Notes: generated by a model not told the origin, from the letters alone. Positions 51,176 to 61,957 are shown, numbered from the stretch's first letter. The stretch: DNA of 64,000 bases from Candidatus Obscuribacterales bacterium (GCA_031292355.1 JARLHI010000007.1:62001-126000), one strand, 5' to 3'. Program-made: numbers and translations.

Positions 51176-51446
51176 ATTAGCACTGCATATGGTGCAGTTG
51201 AGGTCGACTAGTAACTCAACAATACTGATTCAGGGAAGATCTATTGGCAACCCCTACTGGGAGTTTGCCTTGCTTTTTTGACAGATTCTCGGCATTTCGT
51301 TGCTATTTCGTTGCGAAAACATTGCGAGATCCTTGCCATTTGACAATTTTTGCCGGGCTAGCTGCTAACTTATTGGAGCACACGAGCAGGCCAAGTGGGA
51401 GTGCCGACGCTGCGTCGACCCGGGTCCGAAAGAAGAGGAACAAAAC

Positions 51447-52514
51447 ATGCCAGTGATGACCGAAGTATCGAATATTGAAAAGGCACTAGGAGATAAAGCG
51501 AAGTTTTATCTGGAACACACCTGCAAAGGTATTCCTAAAAATACAATCCATGCGCCAGGTCCTGATTTCGTAGACCGCATCGTCTCCAGCAGCGACCGTT
51601 CACCACGCGTCATGCGCAGCATTCAGACCATTCTCAATCATGGTCGTTTGGGCGGCACAGGTTATGTTTCGATTTTGCCAGTAGACCAGGGTATCGAACA
51701 CGCAGCTGGCGCATCTTTCGCTAAGAATCCCATTTATTTTGATGGCGACAATATCATCAAACTAGCTGTTGAAGGCGGATGCAACGCTGTTGCTTCAACA
51801 TTCGGCGTACTGGGTTCGGTTGCTCGCAAATGGGCTCACCAAATTCCATTCATCGTCAAACTAAATCACAATGAACTTCTTACCTATCCAAACAAATTCG
51901 ACCAAATCATGTTCGGCAGCCCTGAGCAAGCCTGGGAAATGGGCGCAGTCGCCGTTGGAGCAACAATTTATTTTGGTTCTCATGAATCTGACCGACAGAT
52001 CGTTGAAGTCGCTCAAGCCTTCCATGAAGCACACCAGTTGGGAATGGCCACAGTCTTGTGGTGCTATTTGCGCAATGACGCTTTCAAAGTTGGCTCAACA
52101 GATTACAGTTTGGCTGCCGATTTGACTGGTCAAGCCAATCACCTCGGCGTGACCATTGAAGCCGACATCATCAAACAAAAATTGCCTGAAAACAACGGCG
52201 GCTACAACGCTGTTAAATTCGGCAAAACCGATGCCCGCGTTTATTCAGAATTGACCACCGATCACCCGATCGATTTGACCCGCTACCAGGTAGCTAACTG
52301 CTACATGGGACGTCAGGGCTTGATCAACTCTGGTGGCGCTTCCGGTCAACACGACTTCGACGAAGCCGTAACCACAGCCGTTATCAACAAACGCGCTGGC
52401 GGTATGGGTCTCATCTCTGGTCGCAAAGCGTTCCAACGTCCAATGGATGAAGGCGTCAAATTGCTGAACGCCATTCAAGATGTTTATCTCTGCAAAGATG
52501 TAACCATCGCCTAA
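51447..52514 (+). CDS. fbaB: Class I fructose-bisphosphate aldolase (DhnA type)
   Basis: A glycolytic and gluconeogenic aldolase of 355 residues. [11 protein letters not shown] matches the LDHGIEHG active-site strand of archaeal-type class I aldolases, [12 protein letters not shown] and the [13 protein letters not shown] block follow, and [13 protein letters not shown] near 255-267 probably holds the Schiff-base lysine. ATG 51447 with GAGG upstream. A strong terminator follows. Confidence 0.9.
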   Translation: MPVMTEVSNIEKALGDKAKFYLEHTCKGIPKNTIHAPGPDFVDRIVSSSDRSPRVMRSIQTILNHGRLGGTGYVSILPVDQGIEHAAGASFAKNPIYFDGDNIIKLAVEGGCNAVASTFGVLGSVARKWAHQIPFIVKLNHNELLTYPNKFDQIMFGSPEQAWEMGAVAVGATIYFGSHESDRQIVEVAQAFHEAHQLGMATVLWCYLRNDAFKVGSTDYSLAADLTGQANHLGVTIEADIIKQKLPENNGGYNAVKFGKTDARVYSELTTDHPIDLTRYQVANCYMGRQGLINSGGASGQHDFDEAVTTAVINKRAGGMGLISGRKAFQRPMDEGVKLLNAIQDVYLCKDVTIA

Positions 52515-52873
52515 GACCGGCAGCTGACCTGGTTCTATTAAAAAACGAGTATGCGGCAATTATGCTGTGTACTCGTTTTTTCATGAACCAGCTCCCGTGG
52601 CGGTGCCGAGCTGATTGAGCGAAGGAACAAAACTCATTTCATTCAGGGACAAGTTGTAGACTACAAACTACAGACGTTCTATTACAACGCTTCCCATGGC
52701 TCAATAACTGGTCTAGTAACGCACAGCCTGATGGTCGACAATACTGAGCAAAACAAGGAATTCTCCGGTAGTAACAGATCCCAGTGTGCGAACTCTTTCG
52801 TCTCTTTTGGCGTAAGATTAGATTTACATTGGCGTCTGAAGTACTCTGATTCTTCAAAAAGGCTACCATTTTC
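52515..52873. other. Gap with terminator and lipoprotein leader
   Basis: After the aldolase terminator nothing else is recognisable; minus-strand frames here have no ribosome binding site. Confidence 0.4.
52540..52581. terminator. Bidirectional-type terminator
   Basis: AAAAAACGAGTA pairs with TACTCGTTTTTT (12 bp, 18-nt loop). It terminates the aldolase transcript. Confidence 0.85.
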
Positions 52874-53518
52874 ATGCGTTTTAGAGAAATCCAAATAGTC
52901 CTTTTAATGATGCTATTTCTGCAAGGATGTTCAAATCATTCGCCAGAGAAATCAATCACTGCTTTCTGGAGCTGGTTTTCTACAGAGTACGCAGAAGTAC
53001 CACCGCCCTTCAAGCCAGACACCGAAGATAACGAGTCTGTCAAAATCTCTAAAAAACTTCAAGCAATAAACACAGACCTCAGTTGCAAACTTGACGCGAA
53101 AGCCGAAACGAAACGAGCGCTAATAATTAGCGCTCGTGGCAACAAGAAGCTATTCCCACTGGTGAGAGAAGTTGTAGCAGATGCGCCAAAGATGAAGTAC
53201 TGGAAAGTTATTGCTTTTAAACCTAGGGTTGAAAAATTGGAGCCGGTAGAAATTGACGGAATGATGGTATCGCCAGAAGATATCTTTTTCACAGCGCAGC
53301 CTCACGACGGAGTTGTGGATATTTCTGTTCTTCTCGATCACACGATTCCTCCTGCGACCGCCGAAAAGATTGCCGTCTTAATGCTTGATCAAGCACTGGG
53401 AGAATACGACGCAGCCACAAAGATTGGCAAAACAACTTTTGCACCAATCACTGAACTCAATGAAGACAATAGCAATTTTAGAGAACTACGGAAGGCTGTC
53501 GACGATTACTGTAAGTGA
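52874..53518 (+). CDS. Lipoprotein of unknown function
   Basis: A 214-residue protein. The lipobox is LFLQGC (Cys19), so it is likely attached to a membrane outside the cytoplasm. The C-terminal half has an alpha/beta pattern (LIISARGNKKLFPLV, ISVLLDHTIPPATAEKIAVLM). No family recognised. The ribosome binding site is poor. Convergent with the DUF900-like gene. Confidence 0.65.
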   Translation: MRFREIQIVLLMMLFLQGCSNHSPEKSITAFWSWFSTEYAEVPPPFKPDTEDNESVKISKKLQAINTDLSCKLDAKAETKRALIISARGNKKLFPLVREVVADAPKMKYWKVIAFKPRVEKLEPVEIDGMMVSPEDIFFTAQPHDGVVDISVLLDHTIPPATAEKIAVLMLDQALGEYDAATKIGKTTFAPITELNEDNSNFRELRKAVDDYCK

Positions 53519-53576
53519 AGCGCATTGAAAAGCATCACGCTCAAGCTATGGACACCTGCGCTCAGGGAGCCAATGG

Positions 53577-54842
53577 TCATTTCAAATCATGCTTAACATC
53601 ATTGCGCACGACACATTTGCAAAATTCTGGCTGTAAACCAGCTGCTGTCGTCTTGAATTTTTCTGCGCGATTTGCGAATCTGGCAAACCTATTCGCTTTG
53701 ACAGAATTTTGTGCAACCAGTTTAAACCCGGCTGGCGGCACATCATCATTAACCATACCGCCAATTAACTCAGACGGTAATTTATGACCATAAAAGCCGG
53801 TATCCATGGTTGTGAAATCAATACGCTCAAAGTATGTATACCTTGCCATTTTCAGCTGGCGCTCAGTGAGATGACTGACCTCGGCTGGCTCACCGAGGCG
53901 ATAGTAGCCGCCGGCAAGCAGTTGAGATAAGGGGAGCATTTTGTCGCGATTAGAAACGTACAGGCGAATTTTCGCATCGCTGCTGCCCTTCGCATTCATC
54001 ACATAGTGTCTGAATGTATCTGTGTCGATGTCGGGTGAAATCAGCTCACAACTGCTTGAAATATGCGTACCTGAAAGTATTGGCAATGCTCGCACCACGA
54101 GTCGATTGCCCATACTGTGAGCGACAAAGATAGCCTTGAAAGGGTGCCTTTCTTTAAGAACTAGCAGCTCCCTACAAAACATATTGAAGTGCTCTTGGGA
54201 ATACTCAGAATTGCTTCCATCGATAAAATACCCTCTCCATCTAGGATCTGATGGCCACGAGTATAAGACCATTGGTTTCTTCAACGAATACGCAAGAATT
54301 GCTGCGTCTTGCAGGCAGTCTTCGAAACCGTCGGCGGCTCCGTGCACAAAAATTGCCAGTTGGGGATTGTCGGAATCGAGAGCCTTCTCGAGCTGTCCTA
54401 GAAAAATTCTGGTTGACTTCGGTCCTTCTGACTGCTCACTGAGTTCGGCAAATGATATTGAATCTGGTTCGGAGATGATCTTTTCCTTAGGGGAGATTCT
54501 TGGCGGCTTGTGATCCGTCAGTTGCCATCCCAAAGAGGTTGGAAGGGCAGATTGCGCCCGATGTTCTGAATTGGGTACGGTTACGAACGCAGTTCCGTAA
54601 TACATACGATGCTGACAATTTTCTGCATAGCGCCTGCGCGGTCCGTAGGTGTCACCAATCATTTGACGGTCCGTCAAATAGTGCACTGGAATTGTGACAT
54701 ATTTGGACTGCAAGTCTGAATTGGAGGCGAGAACCTGAGACGCAGATATGCACAGCAGAATCATCATCCAGCAGGTGAACTTTGTGGCATTCCTAGTGAT
54801 TTTCATATATTGCTTAAATAGTACCGCATATAGTGTGCGCAT
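53577..54842 (-). CDS. Exported DUF900-like alpha/beta hydrolase
   Basis: A 421-residue protein with a signal peptide (WMMILLCISASQVLAS, after MKITRNATKF). The esterase-type nucleophile motif is VAHSMGNRL (HSMGN), with an earlier LAIFVHGAADGFEDCLQ oxyanion region, as in DUF900 esterase-like proteins. Start: ATG 54842 overlaps the aquaporin stop (TAATG), so translation is coupled; ATG 54806 is the alternative nearer the signal peptide. The substrate is unknown. Confidence 0.75.
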   Translation of the reverse strand: MRTLYAVLFKQYMKITRNATKFTCWMMILLCISASQVLASNSDLQSKYVTIPVHYLTDRQMIGDTYGPRRRYAENCQHRMYYGTAFVTVPNSEHRAQSALPTSLGWQLTDHKPPRISPKEKIISEPDSISFAELSEQSEGPKSTRIFLGQLEKALDSDNPQLAIFVHGAADGFEDCLQDAAILAYSLKKPMVLYSWPSDPRWRGYFIDGSNSEYSQEHFNMFCRELLVLKERHPFKAIFVAHSMGNRLVVRALPILSGTHISSSCELISPDIDTDTFRHYVMNAKGSSDAKIRLYVSNRDKMLPLSQLLAGGYYRLGEPAEVSHLTERQLKMARYTYFERIDFTTMDTGFYGHKLPSELIGGMVNDDVPPAGFKLVAQNSVKANRFARFANRAEKFKTTAAGLQPEFCKCVVRNDVKHDLK

Positions 54843-55648
54843 TAGTTCGGCACCATTACCACGTTGCCCTTGCCTATTAGGGCTTTGCGCAGTGTAAAAT
54901 CGTAGATATAGATACCAATCAGCCCACCCAGTATCGGAGCAACAATGGGCACCCACCAGTATCCACAGTCTTCGGTGAACGGTGTCATGCCCCAACCACC
55001 GAGAGAGGTAAGAAGTCGCGGACCCAAATCGCGTGCTGGATTCATCGCATAACCAGCCATTGTGCCGAAACTTTGTCCTATCGCAACAACAACCAAGCCC
55101 ACCATCAAAGGCCCTAGATTATTCAAAGTCGGATTATTTCGATTATCCGTGATAGCACGTATCAAAAAAAGCAACAATGCTGTGCCAATAATCTGATCCA
55201 TAAAGCCGCTACTCAGATCGATTTTTGGATGGGTAAAAAAGATGCCGTCAAGACTGTTCTTCGCTGCTATGAAATCTGCAAATTTTCCGCTGGTTACAAG
55301 CAACTGTGCATGCCGATCGATCAATTTGCTGTAATCCAGAAGAACGAGCGCCGCACCGCTGAAAGCACCCAGTAATTGAGCCAGCGTGTAGGGAACGACC
55401 TTAGACCAGGGAATTTCGCGTCTAGCAGCCAATGCAATGGTGACTGCAGGATTGAGATGCGCTCCGCTCAAGCCGCCGGCAACATAGATTCCCATCGTGA
55501 CGGCAAGGCCCCAGCCAAAACTAATCATCAAGAAATCGCCGTTGCCACCTGCGACTACAGCGGCCACAACCCCGTTTCCAAATGCCAAAAGGACGAGAGT
55601 ACCAAAAAATTCAGCAAGTAATTCGCCTTGCAACGATGTCCTGTTCAT
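54842..55648 (-). CDS. glpF: Glycerol-type aquaporin
   Basis: A 268-residue MIP channel with six membrane helices. The two NPA boxes are SGAHLNPAVT and AGYAMNPARDLGPR; Asp after NPAR marks the glycerol-facilitator subfamily. It would admit glycerol and small polyols. GGGG lies 4 nt ahead of ATG. Its last base pair overlaps the start of the downstream hydrolase. Confidence 0.9.
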   Translation of the reverse strand: MNRTSLQGELLAEFFGTLVLLAFGNGVVAAVVAGGNGDFLMISFGWGLAVTMGIYVAGGLSGAHLNPAVTIALAARREIPWSKVVPYTLAQLLGAFSGAALVLLDYSKLIDRHAQLLVTSGKFADFIAAKNSLDGIFFTHPKIDLSSGFMDQIIGTALLLFLIRAITDNRNNPTLNNLGPLMVGLVVVAIGQSFGTMAGYAMNPARDLGPRLLTSLGGWGMTPFTEDCGYWWVPIVAPILGGLIGIYIYDFTLRKALIGKGNVVMVPN

Positions 55649-56243
55649 TTTGCCCCTGTAAAGTGCCAGTGTCGCGCGGAATCAGAATCAGTCAGTACTA
55701 TAGCAGTTAAGGATGTTCGCCTACATGAACCACGCGATTACAACACCACTCAGTCGCCACCACATATAACACCATCGACGATCATCTCTTTTAGAGAAAG
55801 TCTGGTAGTAACGCCACACTCAGTTCACTGGAAGGCCGCAAGCTTCAGCTGTAATTTTTTGTCTTCGCGATGTCTCGTCGATAGCCGCGCTAAGTCTGGA
55901 ATGCTCTAACAATTGTCTCATCTGAGCAGGTCACATTCTTTCGTGATGCGCTGGTCGCCCTTTGCGCCCGGACAAAGAAGGCGGAGGCAATGCCGGGGTT
56001 AAGCATTCTTGACAATGCAGTGAATAGTAACGTCCATCTTTAATAGGCTGAGTTGTCACCGCCTCCACCGCAACTGAGTTTAATCCACCCGCACATTATC
56101 AAACATCGCCATCAAGCGAATTTACAGCAACACACCGTTGTCTGTAAGTGTGTGACGTCGGATTTCAGTTGAATGGAAGCATTGATACTTCGCACACCAT
56201 AACGGAAAGCGAATGTCCTCAACCGCCCAGAAAGGCAAGGACC
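55649..56243. other. Long gap
   Basis: About 600 bp with no supported gene and no clear repeat. It separates glpF (minus) from the next plus-strand gene and so must hold two promoters. Confidence 0.4.
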
Positions 56244-56942
56244 ATGACAATAACATCGAACGAAGCTAAATTTTACGAAGCCCGAATTGTTGCTCCAAGA
56301 ATCCAGGGTTTAGGTAATCATCCCTGGGGCTGGGTAGCTCTGGGTGATTTAACAGAAGTGCTCAATCAAACGGCAAACACCATCTGGTTTCAGTATTGCC
56401 ACGAGGCTCGTGCAGCTACTCTTGACGATAACTGGAATGGGAAATCCTGGAAGTTTGCAGCACCAGAGGAAGACGCTCACGTCATCAAAGATGTCTGGGA
56501 CATGAAGACCGGTAATCTGACTTCCATCTCTGACGGCACGGTCGAAAGAATTCTGGTGCCGGCTGGATGGTACAAGACCAGAAATAAGGTCGCAGAGCTG
56601 CTTGACACAGCACTTCGCAGTATCTTCCGATTTCATTCCAACAATCCGAGCCTCAGTATTTACAGCTATTCCGACTGTGAGGTAATAGCCGAGCATGGTC
56701 GTCAGAGCGTCCAGGAGGCGATCGCCGCGATCGGCACTGTCTCTCAGCTTGAATGGACTCTTTCTCGAATCGTGTCATCTCCAATCGGTCTTGCGATGAC
56801 TCGACATGACGATGAGAGCAAGAATCTGATCTATCTCGCTTTCAAAAACGAGTCCGAACACGCGTATATGACGGTCCGGCTACAAATTCGTCAAAAGCTC
56901 GGCGAAATAAAACTGGAAAGTATGTCCGTGTGCGACTTCTGA
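56244..56942 (+). CDS. Hypothetical protein
   Basis: A 232-residue soluble protein with no motif I recognise. I chose ATG 56244 behind AAGGACC over an in-frame ATG at 56148. It has aromatic strand segments (GNHPWGWVALG, TIWFQYCHEARAAT) and a C-terminal strand (YMTVRLQIRQKLGEIKL). Its gene is followed by a long nested hairpin. Confidence 0.6.
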   Translation: MTITSNEAKFYEARIVAPRIQGLGNHPWGWVALGDLTEVLNQTANTIWFQYCHEARAATLDDNWNGKSWKFAAPEEDAHVIKDVWDMKTGNLTSISDGTVERILVPAGWYKTRNKVAELLDTALRSIFRFHSNNPSLSIYSYSDCEVIAEHGRQSVQEAIAAIGTVSQLEWTLSRIVSSPIGLAMTRHDDESKNLIYLAFKNESEHAYMTVRLQIRQKLGEIKLESMSVCDF

Positions 56943-56955
56943 CCTGACTCTTTAG

Positions 56956-57022
56956 GTCGGCACCAAGATGGTTGCAGGAGAAGAAGTTCTTCTCCTGCAA
57001 CTTGACGCTCTTAGGTGCCGAC
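56956..57022 (+). terminator. Nested double hairpin
   Basis: Outer stem GTCGGCACC (56956-56964) pairs with GGTGCCGAC (57014-57022). The inner stem GTTGCAGGAGAA (56971-56982) pairs with TTCTCCTGCAAC (56990-57001). The T-tract is poor, so a processed small RNA or 3' stabiliser is an alternative to a terminator. Confidence 0.6.
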
Positions 57023-57224
57023 TTATTTCAACGGCATCCCGTTTTTTCACATACGCAATATGGACTCTCCCTAAACCTTCCCCTTTTCCATGTAGGCGGT
57101 CGATCCTGTCAATACCCCCCATTTTTGATTTCGTAATTTTACCGATATAAAACTAATTACGTAAAGAATTGACCCTCGCTCTCGAGACGTTCTGGGACTG
57201 TTCATAGGCGAATCGACGCCACGT

Positions 57225-58808
57225 TCATTTTGAGTTGACGGAACTTTTTTGGAAAAGATGATTCAAAATTGATTCTGCTCCCGTATTTCCAGAGACGAAT
57301 AACAAAGGTAAAATCGCAAAGAGTGCTAATCTGCCCATCATCCAGAAAAGATCGCTATAAACTCTAACGCGAGTCTCGGTTTTGACTTCCTTGCTGATTG
57401 TCACAACCGCCTGTGCAGCAGCCTGTCTACGACCACTACCGAGACTGATGAAGTGCTTAGTCAAGATTTTCGCTTGTGCGTGCATGGCAGATTGCGACAC
57501 TCGTTCAGCTGCATGCTGAGAATGGAAATTGTCACGCCACGTCAATGAGGCTCCCAGCATTGCTGTCGCAAAGGCAACGCCAAGTGCCCTCGACAGGCTG
57601 TAAAACTTGGCGCCAGAATCTTGCTGGCGGACCGGTACTTCTTTGAGCACCATGTTGAATATTGGCCAAAGCACAAACGTTTGACCAGCGGCCCGAATTA
57701 TTTGCGATGAAATAAAATCATCACCGACTAAATATTCATTGAGCATGGCATTTGAAAATCCGCTGAAGGCAATTAGAAGCAGCCCAGAGACAATCAAAAC
57801 GCGATGGTCCACCCTTTTCATAAAATTGAGAATGAGTGGCACCACCAGTGCAGCCCAGAGAACAGTGCCCCCTATTTGTTCGGAATCATAGCCCGACACA
57901 TTCTGCAAATAGCTGACGATCACAGACGTATAGACCAGTAGCGACCCAAAAAGAAAGTTGACGGCCATCATGGCGGTGAAGTGGCTATCCTTAAGTAATG
58001 AGAAGTCGATGACAGGCTCTTTTGCCTTTACTTCAAGAACAATAAAGATGATGCTCGAGACAACGCCTGCCACTGTTAATAGAATGATCATGGGCGAATC
58101 GTACCAGTTTTCGATGGTGCCTCGATTTGCAACAATAGAGATGCAAAAGAGAGTAATAACAACAGAGATTATATTCGCCCAATTGCTCAGGTTTAATTTG
58201 ATGGGCTGGAATGGTCTCAAGGTAGCCCCCTCGACCAAATGATACATACCGGCAAATAAAGCTACCGCCATCAAGCTGGTGGTGCCATAGATATCGCGCC
58301 AGTCCAGATGATTGACAAAGAAGCCACCAAGCCAATATCCCACAGGTATAAACAAAGTCGATGGCAGCCCGAAAAGCAAAAAGGCAATGATTCGTCTTTC
58401 TCGGGGTATATGTTTGAGCACCAGGATAATGGTAGTAGTGTTGAAAGCGCCCGCACAAAAACCCGTTATAATGCGTCCGGCGATGAAAGAATACAGATCG
58501 AACGAGAGCCAACAAACAACTTCTGAAGCAAGAAACATAAACGCAAGAAAAAGCAAAAAACGTCGAATATTTAGTGCATCCATCAAAGTAGTACACATCA
58601 CAATAGAGGCTAGCTGTGTGAACAAATATCCAGCAGCCGACCACGTAGCTTCATCTGCCGTAAAGCCCAATCCACCACCGATATAGCGCATATTTGAATT
58701 CGTCAGCGTCGCATCCAATTGCGTACAAGCAACGCCTGCTGCCGCAAGCACAGCCACCTGAAAATACTGCCTTGATGTTAAGTCTGCGGTGTAATTGTGA
58801 TTGTTCAC
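57225..58808 (-). CDS. emrB: EmrB-type multidrug efflux transporter (MFS, DHA2)
   Basis: A 527-residue major facilitator with about 14 membrane helices. DATLTNSNMRYIGGGLG and GRIITGFCAGAFNTTTIIL match the DHA2 family signatures. It exports drugs or hydrophobic acids by proton antiport, working with the membrane-fusion and outer-membrane proteins encoded upstream. It starts at GTG 58808, overlapping the TolC-like stop by 4 bp (GTGA). Confidence 0.88.
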   Translation of the reverse strand: MNNHNYTADLTSRQYFQVAVLAAAGVACTQLDATLTNSNMRYIGGGLGFTADEATWSAAGYLFTQLASIVMCTTLMDALNIRRFLLFLAFMFLASEVVCWLSFDLYSFIAGRIITGFCAGAFNTTTIILVLKHIPRERRIIAFLLFGLPSTLFIPVGYWLGGFFVNHLDWRDIYGTTSLMAVALFAGMYHLVEGATLRPFQPIKLNLSNWANIISVVITLFCISIVANRGTIENWYDSPMIILLTVAGVVSSIIFIVLEVKAKEPVIDFSLLKDSHFTAMMAVNFLFGSLLVYTSVIVSYLQNVSGYDSEQIGGTVLWAALVVPLILNFMKRVDHRVLIVSGLLLIAFSGFSNAMLNEYLVGDDFISSQIIRAAGQTFVLWPIFNMVLKEVPVRQQDSGAKFYSLSRALGVAFATAMLGASLTWRDNFHSQHAAERVSQSAMHAQAKILTKHFISLGSGRRQAAAQAVVTISKEVKTETRVRVYSDLFWMMGRLALFAILPLLFVSGNTGAESILNHLFQKSSVNSK

Positions 58809-60514
58809 GGCCCGCCTTTGCCGTAAAGACGACCCGAACAGATTGTGTCGACGCTTATGACTCCAGTATCGTGTAAAAGCTGTATCTGCGCATTGTTGAA
58901 TTCAATTATTGCTTGTGCCTTTTTGACGAGCGCCTGGGTTGCATCTCGTTGGGCGGTGATCACATCAAGGTTGGTACCCAGACCATTGTCGATACGCTCT
59001 TGAGCTACTCGCAGCTCTTCTTCGGCGGCTTCCACCTCATCACTTGCTTGTTCGATACGTCTTTCAGCAGAACACGAACGCAAATATGAGACACGAATTT
59101 CGTTAATAACATCCAGCACTCGCTCATTTAAACGAAGCATTGCCGTTCGCGCCAGTGTCTTCGATGCGACGACGCCGGCTGCATCCGGCAGCCCCAGACC
59201 GGGCAAATTCCACTCTAAATTCCAGCCGACATTGAAATCGGAGTTGATGCGTGTGCTGGTGTTTTGTGCTGGCACTGCTACCACGCCCGCCGGATAAACT
59301 GTTTGTGCTCCGGTGCTCGCTAGCGGGTAAACATTCACCACAGAAGGCAGCGCTCCAGCGGTATTGCCTAGGACGTTTTGAGTTGTGCCCTGACCTGACA
59401 CCGCCACGGCAGCATAGGATGGGCTCGAAGTTTCGTAAGATTTAGAAGCCGTGGCGCCACTGCCAATAACACTACCCATGATTGAGAATCGCGGCAATAA
59501 CGGTGCAAGTGCAACATGTATTGCTTTATGCGCAGCCAATCGTTCCTGCTCGAGCTTTTTCAGCTCGGGTCTATTGCTCAAGCCAATATCAATAAGCTCA
59601 ACGATTGTCGTGTTAGGTTTGATCAGTCTGCGTTTCGTGATTGTTCTGTCGCGAACCGTTAAGTTGACGCCGGTGCGCAGATTGAGTGAGTTTGTCAAAT
59701 CTATAGAAGCTTTACGCAATTCGAATTCGCCGTTTATCTGTTCTTGCTTGTCTCTGGCCAACTGCGCCTTCGCCTGCAGCAACTCAAGTTTTGTGATGGC
59801 ACCATTGGCCTTCAATTCCCGATTATGCTCGAGTTGCAGCTCAGACGTTTGCACCGCTTTTATTTGGATTTGTAAGAGAGCTTCGCGCAGCAAAAGTTCG
59901 TTGTATCTTTTGCTTACTTCAAGATACGCATCGTTAATTGTCCCAATCTGATTGGCCTTTGCTGCGCGCAGAAGATTACGTTGCTGCAAAGCTCCGTAAA
60001 GCACAGAGCCACCGCGAAAACCGTAATAACGAATTGAGCTAAATGAGTAAATGTAGGGATTATTTAAATCCAGAGACAGTCGACCATTGATAGAGAGTTG
60101 TCCCTTCTGCCAGGTGTCGGAATAACCATTATTTATGTCTGGAAGAAATCGAGCCAATGCTGCTTTCATGCGCCAGCGCTCAGTTTCGGTCTGCGAAGCC
60201 GCAATCTGGATCGGCTGATTGTTTTCCAGACACATAATTAATGCATCTTTCAGCGAAATCGTCTGATCAAAAGTTGCGTCCTGACGAAAGATATTCAAGT
60301 TATCCCCTAGAGGAATTAATTCATGTTCTCTGGTCACACGAAGCTCTATTTGCTCTGGCAGCGAATCACTTTTATTCCACTGTTTCTCGAATGCCTCAGT
60401 GCGTTGCTCTGATGAAGTGTTGGCAATTGCCGGCTGCTGCAAAAGCACCATCAATAAAAAGCACTTGCAGATAAAAGTCAGGCAACCGCCCCTAAAATCC
60501 CTTTCCATCGCCAT
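58805..60514 (-). CDS. TolC-type outer membrane efflux protein
   Basis: A 569-residue exported protein. A signal peptide (FLLMVLLQQPAIA) is followed by two halves of the TolC repeat: long helices with LLQAKAQLARDKQEQ and AQERIDNGLGTNLDVITAQRD, the latter a standard TolC-family hallmark. A long middle insert near 340-430 is Thr/Ser/Val-rich. It forms the outer-membrane tunnel of the efflux system. Its start overlaps the end of emrA by 23 bp. Confidence 0.88.
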   Translation of the reverse strand: MAMERDFRGGCLTFICKCFLLMVLLQQPAIANTSSEQRTEAFEKQWNKSDSLPEQIELRVTREHELIPLGDNLNIFRQDATFDQTISLKDALIMCLENNQPIQIAASQTETERWRMKAALARFLPDINNGYSDTWQKGQLSINGRLSLDLNNPYIYSFSSIRYYGFRGGSVLYGALQQRNLLRAAKANQIGTINDAYLEVSKRYNELLLREALLQIQIKAVQTSELQLEHNRELKANGAITKLELLQAKAQLARDKQEQINGEFELRKASIDLTNSLNLRTGVNLTVRDRTITKRRLIKPNTTIVELIDIGLSNRPELKKLEQERLAAHKAIHVALAPLLPRFSIMGSVIGSGATASKSYETSSPSYAAVAVSGQGTTQNVLGNTAGALPSVVNVYPLASTGAQTVYPAGVVAVPAQNTSTRINSDFNVGWNLEWNLPGLGLPDAAGVVASKTLARTAMLRLNERVLDVINEIRVSYLRSCSAERRIEQASDEVEAAEEELRVAQERIDNGLGTNLDVITAQRDATQALVKKAQAIIEFNNAQIQLLHDTGVISVDTICSGRLYGKGGP

Positions 60515-61904
60515 CCCAAATCTTCTTCTGGGGCGAATCCATTTCGCGCAACTGTAAAAGCTGAGACTCTGTCACTCTATGCTCAGTGTCGACCTTGACG
60601 GTAGCTGATAGACCCACTGGCAAACAAGCTTTGAGGGCATCCAGAGAAGTGCGATCCAACCTAATTTTTACCGGCACTCTCTGCACTATTTTTGTAAAAT
60701 TACCAATGGCATTATCTGGCGGCAACAATGCAAACGAGGCACCAGAACCGGGCGAAAAGCTATCCACGACACCAGTCAATTCCTTATCAGGCAGGGAATC
60801 AATCTTTATTGTTGCAATCTGCCCAGCAGACATCCGGCGCACTTGAGTTTCTTTAAAATTAGCCACCACCCAAACGTAATCTTCAACAATATGCATAAGC
60901 TGCTGCCCGGGCTCTATACGGTGCCCTACCTCCACTGTGCGCTTACCGACACGTCCGCTCACTGGTGCATAGATGTTGCAATAAGCAAGTTTCAGCCTGG
61001 CAGAATCAAATTCTGATTCTGCCTCCGCAACAGCAGCTTGCGTAATTGTGTAGCGATCTTCCTTAACCTGCGTCAACAGCTTGAGTGATCTCGCTTTTTC
61101 GTCTTGACCAAACGATTCTTTCAGTCGAGCACGGGCTTCTGCTACTGCACTTTTTATCACCTCACATCGTGTTATTGATTGCTGTACTGCTTTTTCCAAG
61201 GCGTCTCTTGCACTTTTGCACACTTCAAAGTCGCTGACGGCATGCTCTTTCTGCTGGGTTGATACCACGCCTCTTTCTTCTAGAATTGTGTATCGTTTGC
61301 AATCAAGCTGAGCCCGAGTCAGTTTCGCTTCTGCTTCGGCTAATTCTGATTTCGCCACCGATACTTGATCGATTGCATCGCTCAGATTAGAGCGTTGATG
61401 CGCGATGGCTGCATAGCTCGCATCGATGCTCCCTGCCGCCTGAGATCTTTCTGCATCAGCGGAGCTATGTGCATAACTAATTTCTGTTTTACTGCTGGTC
61501 GCTTCGCGAATCGCCATGTCTAACTTAGCTTTGGCTCGAGCCACTTCTAGCGCATAGTCATGTCGATCAAGTTTGATGAGCAGCTGCCCTTGTTCCACAT
61601 GGTCGTTATCGTCAACCAGAACGGACTCAACGACATTATCAATACGCGCGCTGATTTGATGCGGATGGCCAGTGACATAAGCGTCATCAGTTTCTTCGCA
61701 TGCCCGCGTCATTAGAAAGCGCATGATCATTACAACGGTAATAACCAGCACGACAGCAATTGACAGAGCTGAGCTCAGTGATATTGATAATTTGGTCTTG
61801 GCTCGATTAGCGCTCGGCTGAGGCTCACTTTCGGCTTCTTCTTTCCTGATTGGATTTGAAGATTCCGATTTTACTACCGCAGTGGGTCGAATTTGCAGAG
61901 ACAT
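60492..61904 (-). CDS. emrA: EmrA/HlyD-type membrane fusion protein
   Basis: A 470-residue periplasmic adaptor. One membrane helix at about 46-66 (ALSIAVVLVITVVMIMRFL) is followed by TDDAYVTGHPHQISARIDN, which is the biotinyl-lipoyl part, a long alpha hairpin with coiled coil, and the returning half IYAPVSGRVGKRTVEVG. It links EmrB to the TolC-like tunnel. First gene of the operon, ATG 61904, weak ribosome binding site; divergent from the regulator. Confidence 0.9.
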   Translation of the reverse strand: MSLQIRPTAVVKSESSNPIRKEEAESEPQPSANRAKTKLSISLSSALSIAVVLVITVVMIMRFLMTRACEETDDAYVTGHPHQISARIDNVVESVLVDDNDHVEQGQLLIKLDRHDYALEVARAKAKLDMAIREATSSKTEISYAHSSADAERSQAAGSIDASYAAIAHQRSNLSDAIDQVSVAKSELAEAEAKLTRAQLDCKRYTILEERGVVSTQQKEHAVSDFEVCKSARDALEKAVQQSITRCEVIKSAVAEARARLKESFGQDEKARSLKLLTQVKEDRYTITQAAVAEAESEFDSARLKLAYCNIYAPVSGRVGKRTVEVGHRIEPGQQLMHIVEDYVWVVANFKETQVRRMSAGQIATIKIDSLPDKELTGVVDSFSPGSGASFALLPPDNAIGNFTKIVQRVPVKIRLDRTSLDALKACLPVGLSATVKVDTEHRVTESQLLQLREMDSPQKKIWDGDGKGF

Positions 61905-61957
61905 TCTTATTTCAGCCGATAGGCCCCGAACAGATCAATTCTGGTCGAGCCAAGAAA

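Noticed and set aside
31850..56727. HIP1-type GCGATCGC octamers (near 31850, 44202, 50572, 56718)
   Set aside because: A few copies in 64 kb only slightly exceed chance and lie in coding DNA; they do not show the dense spread of true HIP1 genomes.
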